From Himantopus leucocephalus (Eukaryota > Chordata > Aves > Charadriiformes > Recurvirostridae): 64,000 nt of DNA. Shown here one piece after another: positions 14,226 through 27,800 of the stretch (the first letter of the stretch is position 1; each line of letters begins with the position of its first letter). Location of the stretch: assembly GCA_003993805.1 (NCBI GenBank), contig RSEF01000004.1, forward strand, positions 69,645,841 to 69,709,840. Reading direction: 5' to 3'. The position numbers were made by a program, and so were the translations under genes. A model generated the notes under the pieces. It did no database searches. It was not told where the DNA came from and saw nothing but the letters and a program-made list of their open reading frames with translations.

Positions 14226-17200
14226 ATATAAAGATGTATATGATATATAAAATATTTGTCCTCAGTAGAGAGAAACAATAGTTGAAAAATATACTTTGAT
14301 ATTAAAAAGATGTGTATTTTCTAGTGGAAGTTAATATTTTGAAGTATCTGGTCTTGACCTTTAAGTATTTGATAACTATCTTGTCAAATGTTGTTGAATG
14401 CCATGTGAATGATGAATCAAAAAAGGATGTTACTAGGATAAGTACTCTGCAAAGCACAAAAGATGTGAGTTAAAAATCATGGAGAATAGAAGTAGCAGTC
14501 AGGCTATTAAAATTTTGCCTTTATAAATACTATATTGAAATGACTGATAATGTAAACACAGTTTCAGAGTACTTAAAATCTCCATCACATCAAATCGAGT
14601 TTTAGTGTGAGGGGTGAAAAAAAATCACAGACCATAATGGAAATACATTTAGGTGGTGGGCGTAATGGAGCAAATTTTATGGCTGACTTGCTGCCCAATT
14701 CCCAGCATATTGAGCGTTATGAAAAGAATCCATTTAATCTGTTTGCATTTCTTGTTGCCTATTTGCTTTTTAAAAGAAATACAAACCTGTGTCATGCAGT
14801 TGCCTAGACTGCCACATGAGTAACTTTTTCAGTGTATTTGACTACTGCAGAGAAATAGCTAAATAGCTGACTGCTTGCACAGACACCGGTATCTAATGAT
14901 TACTGAGTGCCAGAATTGGGAGGACTTGCAGCACTTAGTGATTAAGAATACATTTCTGTGGGAAATCTGTGAGCTTAACAAGTATGTTGCTAAAATCAGA
15001 AAATTTGCCCTAATAAAGCCCTAAATAAAAAGTATGCCCTAATTCTGGTCCTTCTGCTAAAAAGTGTTCTCAAAGAATATTAATTAGCCTTGGAAAGCTG
15101 TCTTTCAACAACAATTTAGTGACAAATACATGTGGATGCTTGCAAAAGAACTAATTCAAGTACAGATTTGGTATGTGTTATGTAGTTCTCATCTCATTCC
15201 TGTTTTACTTGATTTCATACTGAAAGCTGACATTTGTGTCTGAACAACGTTAGTTACGTGTTACTAATTCAAACCTTTGCAAAACAAGTGCTAAGCTATT
15301 TTGAGGCTACGCATACAAACAGCAGTTTCTCTGATTGCGAGTTAAATTTAAAGCAACGTCTCAATCCTCCCCCAAAATATTAATGAAAATAACTAGTAAA
15401 TAACGTACAGCACTGAAAAAAAATTTTTACATGTCAAGAGATAAAAAGCAAGCTGAAAAAATTGGAAATATGTCTGTTTTACAAGTACAAAGTGTTGAAT
15501 CTGTTTCAGAGAATTCAGTTGTTGAAAGACAAGAATAATGCATAATTTTAATGAAAAATAAAGAGATACCCACCCTCAGTCTCTGTAACAATGAACTCTG
15601 GTAATTTCCTGAACTTTACATGAGCTAATTTTCTGTGTGTATGGTGCACTCTCTAAATTTCTTGGAATAATTAATAGGTTTGATGAACAGAGCTTTCTTT
15701 CAAACATCGCAGTCACCAGTGCCTTACTTATTCAAATATGTTACAAGCAACCTGGGAAATCACAAGAGCAATTCTTGTAACCATCACTGATTGCAGTACA
15801 AGAACAAGCAGTTTTAAAAACATTTTTTTAGATTGCCTTACTATTGATTCTGAAAGTCGATATCTAAGCAAGTACTGCTAGATAATGAAGGTCTTATTTG
15901 CATTTCTGTGCAGACTGAGAATGTAAGTTTATTGTAATGGTAACTTTTCACTAAAAACACCCTGAAGAATCCCCAATGTCAATTTATTATCTGCTAATGT
16001 TCCAAACAGAACGTTTCTGTCTTTTCCTTATTGTTAGCCACATGTTCCCACCACATTCTTTACAGCAGTTTCAAAAGCGTACAACTTTGAAGTTTGCTGT
16101 CTGTATTAATACCAATAAATTTATTGGAGTTGTGTTCACAGGATGAATTAAATCAGTTTGCTGATCTGACAGAAGAACAATCTTTTTTTTTAGTTGTTTG
16201 GTTTTCTATCATATCAGTTGGTTTAGCTGAGACACCCTGAAGCCACACAGTCATTAGCACAAACGAAAGAGCTAGAGTGCACAAAGTGCACTAGAGAAAA
16301 TAGTGTACTCCAGAGCTGACCAGTCTGCTTTTCACCTTGCAGATATAGAACAGTTAAGTACAAAAAGGAAAGAGACTTCTTCCATTAGGAGTTGTTTCAT
16401 CCATTCAGATGGCGGATTACAAAAGAAACACTATCAGGTAAGATTACGGAAAAGCCTGTGCTCACTGGAAGTTTCTTCCCAAATTCTATTAGCAGGTGGC
16501 AGGGTTTTTGCAACGCTGGAAGAGAATTTTTCTCCCACCTACTGTTCCCATGTCTGACTGTGGTTGATCTTGCCAGCTCTATACTTCCAATATTTTAATA
16601 AACCTTACTAAATTAATGATCTGAAATATGTACTGTGGGAGTTAGTTAGAAGGGTTAGTTAATGTTAGTATCATATGAGTTAAGAGATAAATCCACTATC
16701 TGATATAGCACTTGTAGGTCAGACATCAAAAGTGAGGAAATCCAACACTAAGCAATTTGCAAGCTGGGGCAAAACAACAGCAGCCAAGGAGGAAAAATTT
16801 GCTGTAGTTTGCACAGGTAATCAGTTTTTGGGAAAAGGACAGGAGAAGGATGCAAAAGAAATAGCCTGGAAGCAAAAACCTTGTACCTGTAACTACGTGA
16901 TAATGGCAGGGTAACACAGGAAGGTTCTTCACTGAGGCTGTATGTTATTGGGATGTACCACAGAGGGTTTGAGTAACTGCTGCCTTTCTAAGCATTTTTA
17001 TCAATATAACAGTTGCAAGGATCATTTATCGCTCCACAGAACTGTGGAAGTTTTGTAAGTTGGATCTATATTTGCTGGTAAATAAAGTTAATTATCATAA
17101 ATTCAGATGGCATCTTTCAAAGGTGCATTCATGGTAACTACACTTTATAGCCTCTCTAGCTTGCCAGGATGAGCATTTGTCAGATACTAAATGCTTCTAG

Positions 17201-17559
17201 CAGTAAGCTCTGGGCTTAATTACCTAATGACCTGTACCTACCCTTCTGTTTTTCATGTGATTGAGGTCAAGATGAGTACACAGCTGTTCTGAACTCATAG
17301 CTTTACACACCACGCATTGTACCATCTTCTGGTACAAAATGGGCAAAGCAGTGATCAGCAGGACCTTATGACCAGCCTGCAGGTATGAATACCTTTAAGA
17401 ACACCTCACCATATTCTCCCAATGAAGAGCTTAATATTATATTCAGAATACATTTACTAAATATGATTTATCTCACCCTATTTAGGAGCCAAATTGATAG
17501 CCTATATTTAACCAGAACACATATATCACAAGTGCTTTTGCATGCCGTGCCCTTTAATT
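14226..17559. other. AT-rich non-coding DNA
   Basis: No gene or classifiable repeat is visible. A small perfect hairpin (7-bp arms AGTGCAC / GTGCACT, 3-base loop) lies at 16276-16292. Short overlapping frames at 16303-16598 and on both strands at 16726-16932 shadow each other and show no protein similarity I recognise. Confidence 0.65.
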
Positions 17560-18620
17560 CAGAGCGTACACACCTGCATGGGTGGAGCTCAGTAAGGTGT
17601 GAATGAGACAAAGAGCTTTAAGCCACTCTCATACCATAAGCTGTTCCTAGCTATGTGGCTTCTGGTAAAATGGCGTTGGCCTGACCACTTCCTGAACACC
17701 TGCAGTGCTTTATACTGGGTGTACCTCTCATCTGTGTGCTTTGTGCTCCTTCAGCCTTCGTCCCTGCAGCATGGAGGCCGTCCCTAGGCTCTTGAGAGCT
17801 GTGTTTCAGGTTGGCACAGCGACCCCATGGCAATGCTTGTGCAATGAGACCCACACTCAGGTAGGACTTTGAGGTGGGTGTGCGTAGATCTTTGCTTTAT
17901 AGTTAGTGCCTGGTTTTAAAAGCCTCTGAGTTTTCTTTGGAGGAGCCGGTTTTTATTAACATAAGAACAAGAATAGCTGATTCTTTCAGTAGAAAGGGAC
18001 AGCCAGATAGAACAGAAATAAAGGTGGCTTATCCTTAACTCTCCTGCTGATAACTGTATTTTTGACAGGTGATGGGGTTTTGCTTCAGCCAGTTTGGTGG
18101 CCTTTGCAGTTTCATCAAATGCTGTGCGACACCTTTTGCTTCCCAGCAAGTACCCTTGATCTAGTACGGCCTGTTTGTTGTCTGCGTCTCTCACACTGTG
18201 TCTGTATTGACGAGAAGCAAAGCAGAATGTAAACAGATCTGGAAAGAAAACCAATTGATTTTTCAGGACCCAGAAGCCATGCTGCGCATGTTTTTGAGGT
18301 TTTATTTCGGACTAGCTCTAGTCTGGTCCCCTGGTCTGTGTACCATTTAGTGGTTGGAGCCCCCTGACCCAGGTTCATGTTGGCATTACCAAGATATATG
18401 TCTCCTGGTTTAGTTTCAACTAAAGGAGTCCATTTTGTGTGGTCTGAGACAACTCTGTGGTGCAAATAGAAGCATTTTAACTGAGGAATATTAGGAGATC
18501 TGTATGGAAAGTACATTCCCAGCCCAAGCAAAAATGTTAATGCAGACCTGCAGTCAGTTTTTGCATGAGTTACAGGTTCTCGCCTCCTTGATCTAACTCT
18601 CATTTATTCACCTGCTATAC
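17560..18620. other. GC-richer island with long minus-strand frames
   Basis: This kilobase is visibly richer in G and C than its flanks. On the minus strand, a 162-codon frame (18603-18118) overlaps a second frame in a shifted register (open from about 18320 to 17916). Read in order, they give protein-like text, for example KPGDIYLGNANMNLGQG in the first and FCFASRQYRHSVRDADNKQ in the second. I do not recognise either. An acceptor-like TTTCCATACAG lies upstream of part of the first frame, and TTCTTTCCAG just inside the second. On the plus strand, a donor-like CTCAG|GTAGGA lies near 17860. It could be an unrecognised exon pair, a frameshifted old retroelement piece, or chance: a 162-codon frame is about the longest expected by chance in a window of this size and composition. 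Confidence 0.3.
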
Positions 18621-20290
18621 CTGTGTTTTGACGTTTTCTCTTCCTTGAGAATGAAGAAAGTTGCTCCTGAGAGTAGAGAAATCTCTGTGTCTTTCTAGAG
18701 GGTTCTGCCTAACTTGTAAAGTCTTCTGCTGAACATACGTATCTGAGAATATAAAAAAATCAATCAGAAAATGTGTTTCACAGGGAATTTCTTCCACAGC
18801 CAATTGTTTTACCTTTGTAATTCTTTTTGTTTTTATGAACTTAATGTGAGTTAGAGGTGATGAGGCAGCTCCCTTCTGTAATGGGATAGATTTAAAAAGT
18901 ATGTGAAATGGGCAAAAATAATTCTGAAGACCTTTCCTTTAGCAATTCAGGAGGATCAAGCCAAGGGAAACTCACAGGGTGGAAATTTCCCATTAGCAAC
19001 CAGAATAAATAAAAGCAGCTGAATACTGTTTTGGAAATGCCTGGAAATAACCTGGATATTGTTGTTGAAATAAACAAAGTGTGGGGATAGCTCAAGCAAA
19101 ATAAAACTGTTCCGTTTCCTGTTATGTTTGTAAGGAGCCTAAATTTGGCGTAGACACTTAATGCCATTTAAAATATTTTGAAATCTTTAATTCAGATTGA
19201 GATTCTGTAGCTCAAGATCTTAAATACAAAGTTGCAATTTTTCTTAGCTTGCACAATGAAAGTTTCATTCAGTGAAAAATCTTCCATAAAGGGAAAAAAA
19301 CCCCTTAAGCCAGACTGGAGAGAAGCTCATTGTATTGCCTTATACGTTTTGTTCTGGGCACCTGAGCAGGGAACAATGCACCACTTTTCAGCAGAACAAA
19401 AGATTCCTTCATTGCCCAAATGCTGGGAAAGATGACAGCTGCAAAATCGGAGCCTCAGAGGACAGGTAGCTTGCATGAGTCCTAATAGGAAATGGACTAT
19501 TCATGCAGACTTTAATGTCTAACCCTATCTACTTCAAGCTGGAGTAAGATTAGCCTGCTTTAAAAACATGTACATGTTTAATGGTAATCCTAGATGATTA
19601 TGGTTGTGAGAGATCAGATGCAAAAGTAGAGAAAACAATGTGTCATGCATTCATGTATACGAGAAAACTTTTCAAGTTTTAATATACTAAAAATATAAAT
19701 GATAATTCTCTTTGTATGTGAGTTGGTGCTTTTTCACCTCAAACTATCTCAAGCAAATTCTATTAAAGAAAAATTACTAATAGCATGTCAGCACATTTTA
19801 ATTCCTTAGTTCTTGACCTTATATCATTTAAAAATAAGACTTAGGATAAATGTTGTTAATTGACTGAAGATTACATTTACACTCATGTTAAGTGGAAGCC
19901 AGTAATTTTTATTTTTTTGGGTTTTTTTTTAGTCAGAAATATATTATTAGGTTGTAACTGTATTTCCTGACGGTTGTAGTGGAAGAAGGTGACATAAAGG
20001 GATGGTGGATGACAACTAGGCACTAAATTGCAATACTAGGAGAGTTCAAAGGTGGGGGCCTGACTTTTGCACCTGCCATTCACCACAGACGTAGGCAGGT
20101 TTGCCCCTGTTTTGCTCTCCCTATGTCCACGAGTCATGCAAACTTTATAGTAACTGTAATGATTGTGTGAAAAATACGGAGGGCTATTCCTACTCTATAG
20201 CAATTTTTACCAGGAGTTTTTGGTTCTAATTTGAAGCTGAAGTCTGAACATGTAGGAAGGTTTTTCAGGAAAATGCATAAAAACTGAGTA

Positions 20291-20330
20291 TGACAGATTC
20301 TGTAAATTCTTGACAGATTCTGTAAATTCT
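20291..20330. repeat. 20-bp perfect tandem duplication
   Basis: A 20-base unit beginning TGACAGATTC and ending TAAATTCT is repeated exactly, 20291-20310 and 20311-20330. The absence of any mismatch suggests a recent slippage duplication. No N lies nearby, so it is not of the same kind as the N-joined duplications elsewhere. Confidence 0.95.
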
Positions 20331-21252
20331 TAAGAGTTTCTGTTAAGGCAGTGGTTTTATGCTAGATTTACACAGATTTAACTATGAATAGGATGTGCCT
20401 CCTCATTAAAAGCTTTTTCTTTCACTGGTTAAACCCAAAGAGATTTAAAAATAGGATTTACAAATTTACATTCCCTTTTTTCATATTTTCTAAGGTGTAC
20501 ATATAGAGATTCTGCGATAAGTGACTATAATATTCACATATCCTTGCAAACAATTCGAAAAGAGAAGTTGAGATGAACTGTCACACTTACCTTCACAGTT
20601 CCTGCTTGTTGGTGTGGGCAAATTTTCATACACAAAATTTCACTTTAGACTGTAATTTTTGCAAAGGGAGTTGTTTTCATGTGTGTAAAAGAGGTGGAAC
20701 ATGGTAGAGCTATCAGTTTTGCAGCTGTCATCATGGAGCTGGGCTTCTTGTGTATGAGCGGTGTTGCAACACCTTATGAAAGGGGATTAAACCAGAGGAG
20801 GGAATCGACAGCGGAGAAGAAATAAAATATTTCAACAGTCCCAAAGGCAGGCAAAAGTGAATCTGTACAATTTACATGAATAGCAGCAGTGTTCTTCAAA
20901 TTCAGAACATCTAAACCTATGTTGTTCACACCTGTTCTTATTGCGCTATGATTTCTGATGGAACGACGATGATGATATTTACTGCAAAACTATGTGATTC
21001 TCTTATAGTTTCCTTCAGCAATCCTTTGTGCTTCATCACTTTTCCTAAGTTACAAGAGTCCCGTGTTGTCAATTCCTTAGGGTAGGGATTGTCATTCGTT
21101 CTTTTCTCACTTTTTCCTGGTGAGAGATCCAGTACATATTTGAATGCAAAAAATAATTGTAATAAACATAAAATATCCCACTGCATGCTATGCAAATGAC
21201 TGTAGGTACTGAAGAACTTGTATTGAATGATGAATTTTTAAATTTAGTGATG

Positions 21253-21303
21253 ATGAGCTGGATGATCTTCAAGGTCCTTTCCAACCTAAACCATTCTATG
21301 ATT
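21253..21303 (+). mobile_element. CR1 LINE, 3'-terminal fragment
   Basis: GAGCTGGATGATCTTCAAGG, then the block around TCCTTTCCAACCTAAACC, then ATTCTATGATT, is the conserved 3' end of avian CR1. Only about 50 bases remain, so it is strongly 5'-truncated, as most CR1 copies are. No coding sequence is included. Confidence 0.9.
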
Positions 21304-21401
21304 TTAACATACCGTAATTCTGAATGCTTATATTTTATATGCATTTATTTACATTGCTTATGAATCCTGTCTATCTCTGCTGCCCCTGCATGGGAGGCAT
21401 T

Positions 21402-21445
21402 AATTTGAATTAAATTTAAATTTGAAATAAAATTTGAATTAAATT
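21402..21445. repeat. AT-rich direct repeat
   Basis: AATTTGAATTAAATT occurs identically at 21402-21416 and 21431-21445, in a stretch made almost wholly of A and T. It is low-complexity sequence about 100 bases downstream of the CR1 end. Confidence 0.7.
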
Positions 21446-24400
21446 ATATATAATATCACTATCCATCTGAATGACAGTGTGTACAGAATTCAAAACACGA
21501 CCACCCAGAAATGGCCAAAAGAGCCACAGCAAGAACGGCAGACAGTCAGGAACAGTCCACCTGTACTTGCAGATGTCTTCCGTGAGTCATAGCATATTAC
21601 ACTATGTGCTACCAGGCCTTTATATTACCTGTGAAACTGAAGCATCTCAAAATACTTCAGTCCATATAATAATGAATTTTTGAGGCCAGTGTTTCAGAGT
21701 TTCTGTTTGCTCACTGCTTTGTCACATATGGGCTAAAGTAGGGATTTTGTAATTCTTGAATATAATACTTATTATTAATTGTAAGTCCATAATACCCTTA
21801 ATTATGACTTTTCTAATATTGTTTTTATACCTTTTCTGATAGGCACCTGACAAATGTAAAATAGTAAAGGCAATCTCAATTTCAGGGAAATTGTAAAGCA
21901 GATTGTTAAGATTTACACAGTTTAAGGTTGAAGTAGAGTGATAATGGATGAACAGAAGGAACAGTACAATGGTAGGAAACATCAGCTTGGAGTCACAGGT
22001 GTTTCTGTGGGGGGTAAATAGAGCTGTAATGAAGTAAAATAAATAGGGAAAAAATGAATGTGGAATGGAAGGAAACAGAGTAGGGCAAGAGAAGATGAAA
22101 ATGTGTGGAGTGAAGTTGAAAGGAAGACCGTTAAAGACGGAGAGACCAAATAGTCAAATCAGGGAGTAAAAGTCCAGTCCAAACTGCAGACAGTCTTCTG
22201 ACTATCATGTAGTCCCAGTTAAGCTGTTCCAGTTCCTGCTGTTACTCTCCTAAATAGCCTGAGTCTCAATGGTCTGACGTGATTTTTTTTTTTTTTCATT
22301 TTTACCACGTGCTGTTTTCTCAGTCATTAGTGACAGAGGACTTTTATCTGCAGACACTTCAGATTACAAGGGACAGGGCGTTGATGGGCTACCCTTTGTG
22401 TGTGGTCTTCTTGCCCTGGCGTTCAGTTGGCTATTCGATCTGGCAGGGCATGATGCGAGAGTTGCCTGTTCTCTAGGCTGTGAAGGAGGATGGAGTGTTC
22501 CCAGTGCCGGTAGACCTGGACCTTAAAGGAGGTTACTGCTAAAATCTGTATTTTATTGGTAGGCCTGTAGGAAGGATGTGGGAATGGCCAGACGACTTTG
22601 CATGGTCACTGAGTTAATGCATTTACAAAGTACTTGAAAGTTGTGTCTATGGTTTTTATTCCATACATTTATCAAAACTCATTCTGTAAAAATGGGGGAA
22701 GGAGTGAAAGCTGACAGAAAGACCACAAGACTTTCTTCTTCTAGACGTGTTTCTGCAGGAACTTTACTTGGCAGTACAGTGGTTCTTCAGATTTTAACCT
22801 TCCATTGTTCACAAACTATCTCATTAGAAGCTATAAACCTTGTCCTGAGCATAAAATTATCAGTGTCTTCTCCCTGTAGACCTAGACAAGAAATACAATT
22901 GTGGTCTAATGAGAGAGAGAAGAATGTACTTAAAACGTAACGTTTCATACAACTGGTCTGTAACTGGTAATCCTTTCTTTTTTTTAGTATGTGTAAAACT
23001 GGTAACTTTATCAAAAAGGATACCATAAAATACCTATGAAAGAACTGCAATATTTTATGGAAGTAAGAAGGAGACTGAAGAAAGTAAGGCCTTTTTAACT
23101 AGTTTCAGCAATTTTGTAATTCCGCTATTTATTAATATAGCTTTAAAATTTATATCCAACGGGGCAAATAACAAAGTTGGTTGGCCTTGGCTATTATAGC
23201 AATAAGTATAAGCAAGAGCCTCTCCACATACCGTGCCTGGGCATGAGCTATAAACATTGGTCTTATCACTCTGAGAACGAACAGTGTCTGCACAATATGC
23301 TGTTAATTTCAGTAGTGAGAAGAGGCCCAGCTAAGAAGCAAAGTTACTGAACAAAACTGATCCTGTTTTACCTCAAACCAGGATAACTGCTTACCAGTGA
23401 TGTTTCACATGCAGGGACAAAAAGGACAAGAAACTCATTAGTACTTCTCTTGTGATCTATGTTTGTAACATAAGCATACCTTCTGGGAGTGTGTCAAAAA
23501 TATCTGCCCTTACATCTTCTATTAATAGTAAGTGAGTAGCATAAGAAGGCATCTTCTTGACAATTGCCTACTTGGTAAATGGTGTAGGTGGTTGACTTCT
23601 TAATGAAGAAAGTCAAAGACCGTTCTTGGACTCTAATGACGTAAGTAAGCTTTTGACATAAGGATGGTTAATATGGAAGGCCGAGGCATCTATCTTCTTG
23701 AATAAAATTGCTTATTTTATCCACTCTCTTTTTCCTTTAAGATCTTCAGTCAGTTTGAATGTGAATCCAATGATTCCAAATTTTAAGTCAAATGAGATAT
23801 CAGATGGTATTAAATACTCTACAATTTAAAAAAACCCTCAGAATTAGTTTTGTTCTAACATTTAACATTCATAGAGCCTATCTTACCAAGGATCCCAGAA
23901 ATCTTTCCAAAACTGAAGCTTTGAAATGGTCCTATTCATGATCAGGGTGTTTATCTGAAACCTCCATCAGATTACACTCTTAAATCAGTAGTATTGTTTG
24001 CATATGAATTTGGACACATTCATCCTCTAAATTGCTGGAAGTTAATGAGCTAAGTTTAATGACTCAGAAAGAGAATCCCAAAGAGCTCTCCCAGGGACAA
24101 TTCTTGACTGCCATGAAGTGAATACATTTCTTTTTCTCCATGGAGTTCAGTGCTATCAAAATGTTATATTGTAGAACTATAAATCTGATAAGGTCACTAG
24201 GCTTTAAGTGAGGTACTTCCTTTTCACTTGTTTTCGACTTTGTGAAATGTATTATACATATTATGGAAAATCTACTATCTTGGGGAATTTATTATCTAAT
24301 AGACAAGGGAGATCACTGCTTGCCTTGAGAATAGAAGTGATAGCAAGTGAAGGCTACTGTCATATCCTGTGAGTCAGTGGCTTTATCACCACCGTGTAAT

Positions 24401-24826
24401 CACCTGATATACCACCGTGGTTGGTACTGCTTCACTGGGGTAGAAGGGAGCCTTGCTGTCTCAGAAGGACTTCTCATCCCTCCAAGAACTCTGGGGCACA
24501 GAAACAGGAGTGCCTGTCAGGGCAGGGTTGGAACCAGTTGCTTAGGGTATTGTGATCATCCTGTTATTTTCAGATCTGCACAGTATCTGATCTGTGGTTG
24601 ACATGTGGTCTCTGTGACGATAAATGTATTTCACATAATTTAATATATTTTGTAGCAAAAGTCCATCAATTATTTCTATGTTACAAGCTTCTTAAAAAAT
24701 TACTTCTTTACATTAGCCCTTTCATAACAGGAATTAAATGGTCTACTGAGAAAGCCTGACTTTCTCGTAACCTTTCTAAAAAGGAAGAATGAACCTTTCT
24801 CTTCCAGTCATAGATTCTTCTGCATT

Positions 24827-24852
24827 TCCATAACGTGTAATTACGTTATGGA
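24827..24852. repeat. Perfect 10-bp inverted repeat (hairpin)
   Basis: The arms TCCATAACGT and ACGTTATGGA flank a 6-base loop, GTAATT. The innermost part is itself palindromic (GTAATTAC). No T run follows and no gene is near, so there is no reason to call a terminator. Confidence 0.85.
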
Positions 24853-27800
24853 GGAAAGAAAAGAGGAACACTGGTCCTGCATTATGTCCAATTTCACACT
24901 TAAGTACGTGGTCATCATCACATAGAGCTTTTCTGTTGCAGCTTATACAATCAGGAATGTAAGGATTACACAAAGTATATCACGTACATTGTACTACTTC
25001 CTGACAGTCTAAAATATCACAAAGCACAATAGTAGTGCCTCTCTCAGAATGACTGCTGACTTTCTTTTGTCAAACCCATGAAGATAAATCACATAAGCTT
25101 CTTAAAGTTGGAATAATAATCTTTGGTGATTAAAACAGCTGATGAAAGCTTTAGAGGCTGGCTTGTTGCCACGTACTGATTTCCTCTCATGCCAGGTAAT
25201 GTTGTTTGGCCAGTTACTGGCAAAGTTTCCTCCTCAGGACCTTGCTTTCGTTGATTCTTTGAAATAACAAGTCTCAATACTTCAAATTTAATGAACCTAT
25301 TAGATATGTTGAATCCCTCCTTAGCTGTTAATAGTTCCCTGCAATGTTAAATGTAGTTTTTAAGTGAACAAAATGCCAATTTGTTGCAACATTCTGAAAG
25401 ACAAGGTAATTCTCTCCATGATTTAAAACCAAAACTTTATGGTAAACCTGCATTTTTGCAAGACTGTTCATTGTCTATGATGAAGCCCAACAGCATTATT
25501 AGTCTCATTCCTATTTCTACAACATTATTTTCACACTTACCCCTTGTAAGATGAAGAACGGAAACTAGTACTGATGTTAATGTTGCAGAGTTAACATTGG
25601 TAAGTGGTAAGAAAAGGCACACATATTCTTTGCGAATGGAGTTAGTTCTACAATTAGGCCCATGTAACTATAACTATATACTGTAACAAATCTGGACATT
25701 TTACGTCAATTCCAGAAAAACAGGGGAAAAGGGAGATTTTAAAATGAAACATGAAAAAGAACATATTTGGAGTAGTCCTTGTACTACTTAGGTTGATTTC
25801 TCTTTATTTTACCTTGTGCCCCTCATTCTAAATTGTCAAGTATTAATTTTATTTGACAAAAAATCAGCTGTAACAGTTATAAGGCTTTAAAACTCTGAAA
25901 AAAACCCCAAACCACGGTGATTTCTGACTAACATATAGGATTTAAAAGAAATTAATTAAACCTAGAATTCTGTTAAAATAATAGTCAGTTAATAGTTTTG
26001 TATTAAAGCCGCCTCTCTTGCAAGGACAGTTAATGATATTGAGCTTTATATAAGGTATTAGTTTCAGGATGGTATCTTTAGATTACTATAGATAGGTTTC
26101 AGAGTTATCACATTAGATGAATGGACCAATTCACACCTTTTCAAATTTTCTTTTTCATATTCTTTGCAAACTCCAGTGAATGTACATCTGTCTTCACCAT
26201 GCTCATGTTTATTATTTTTTTTTTTGCTAGTTGAGGCAGATTTTGTAGGTGCAGAACTGCAAAATGTTTGCTTTGTGGGTTGAAACTTCACTCATGTGAC
26301 TTGTTTTCTGATGTTAGTCTAATTTCTTGAATTTTTTTCTACTAGTTTATGTCCAGATTTAGCTCTTCTAAAGTCATCTTCCTATTTTTAGAATGTTCTT
26401 GTGCCAGAATGCTCCTACTATACTGTGTTATATTATAAAGGTATTTATCTGCTTGCATTCATATTTTTTCTGCCTTTTCTGAACCTTTAAATTCACATAT
26501 TCTTTTGGAATTGATCAAAACTCAACACATTCTCTGTCCAGTGCATTTTCTGTGTTTTAATTTCTGTCTCAATGTACATATAGACATTAATTGAAAGCTT
26601 CTGTTCTGTAAAGCAGACTTCTGCACGTGCATTTCCTGTACTTGTACAAATTATTTTGTAATTAGTCTATCATATACCACAATGGCAAGCCAAAATTTGT
26701 ACCTTATCAGATACAGTTGTATTTGTGTGAAGATACAAATGCAAAAAACATTATCACCAGGGAAATGAAAGATAAGCAGATTTTATACTAAATGTCTTTC
26801 CTAAAGACTTTATTTTATTTGCAGGGATTCCTTGGGGTAGTATTCGGTAAACCAAGACCAAAGGCTGTTACCACTCACATAGAGGAATTATTAGGAAGCT
26901 ATAAATAAAAGCTCTGTCCTTCAGCCTGGTATATAGTGATCTATTTTCAGATTTCCCCATCATATCAGTAGAATGAATAGATTACAGATGGACATGTTTC
27001 TGTTTTTAAGAACTACTGCAAAACACCTGAAGGAGAAAGAAGTAATATTTTTCTTTTGGCAACTCCTGAAATGAAATTTAATGTAGGTAAGACAATACAT
27101 GCCACTGAGAGGAACTCTGTTCTCCAATATTTGGACTTCAGCTTTAGTATGTACGAGGCTTCTTTTGTGGATCTGAAGCTGGAGTTAAATTAATTTCATT
27201 TTAGAGAGTGGGAATTCAGTAGTCAATATAATACTCACTCTGTAATATAATGCAGTACTCATCATAGCATGACTCCATTTTAGCACAATTCCAAAGCTTT
27301 TGCTTCTTATTTTTCTTCAGAAATGCAGCTAGAATTTTTAAAACAGACAGACCTTCCAGGTTATATTTGGAATTCTTCTGAGATGAAAATATTTATTTGA
27401 TCAATGGGTAAATGTGTATCATTCCTCAACTGAGCCATAATTCCTCAAGTGTGGTGGCAAAACTATACTCCCCTACAGTGAATTTTTACTGGTGCTCTCA
27501 TTTCATATTATGGAGTGCTACAGTGAGAAACAGCTCTCCTAAGATATAATAAATACACTATTTGCCTTAATATATTTTAAATGATCTTTACATACTCTTA
27601 GAGAGTGTGACACCAGAGAAGGAGGTCTGACTCAGATGATCTTGAGTTTTGGATGGTTTTGTTTTGCTTTCTGGGCCAGGTTCTTTCTTGTCCTGGACTT
27701 TATTATCATTTGTAATGAAGCAAATGGAATGATAATGCTAAAAAATCCTGAATAATGCGAACACTTGTAAATTTAATTAGACTTTGTTTAACTAGAATCT

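Noticed and set aside
14050..14250. Frame across the first 100-N gap
   Set aside because: Most of it is N; the real flanks give only short, uninformative sequence.
8514..17824. The 17-mer TCAGGTTGGCACAGCGA at 8514-8530 and 17808-17824
   Set aside because: The flanks do not match, and one shared 17-mer is not very surprising over 64 kb; no repeat can be built from it.
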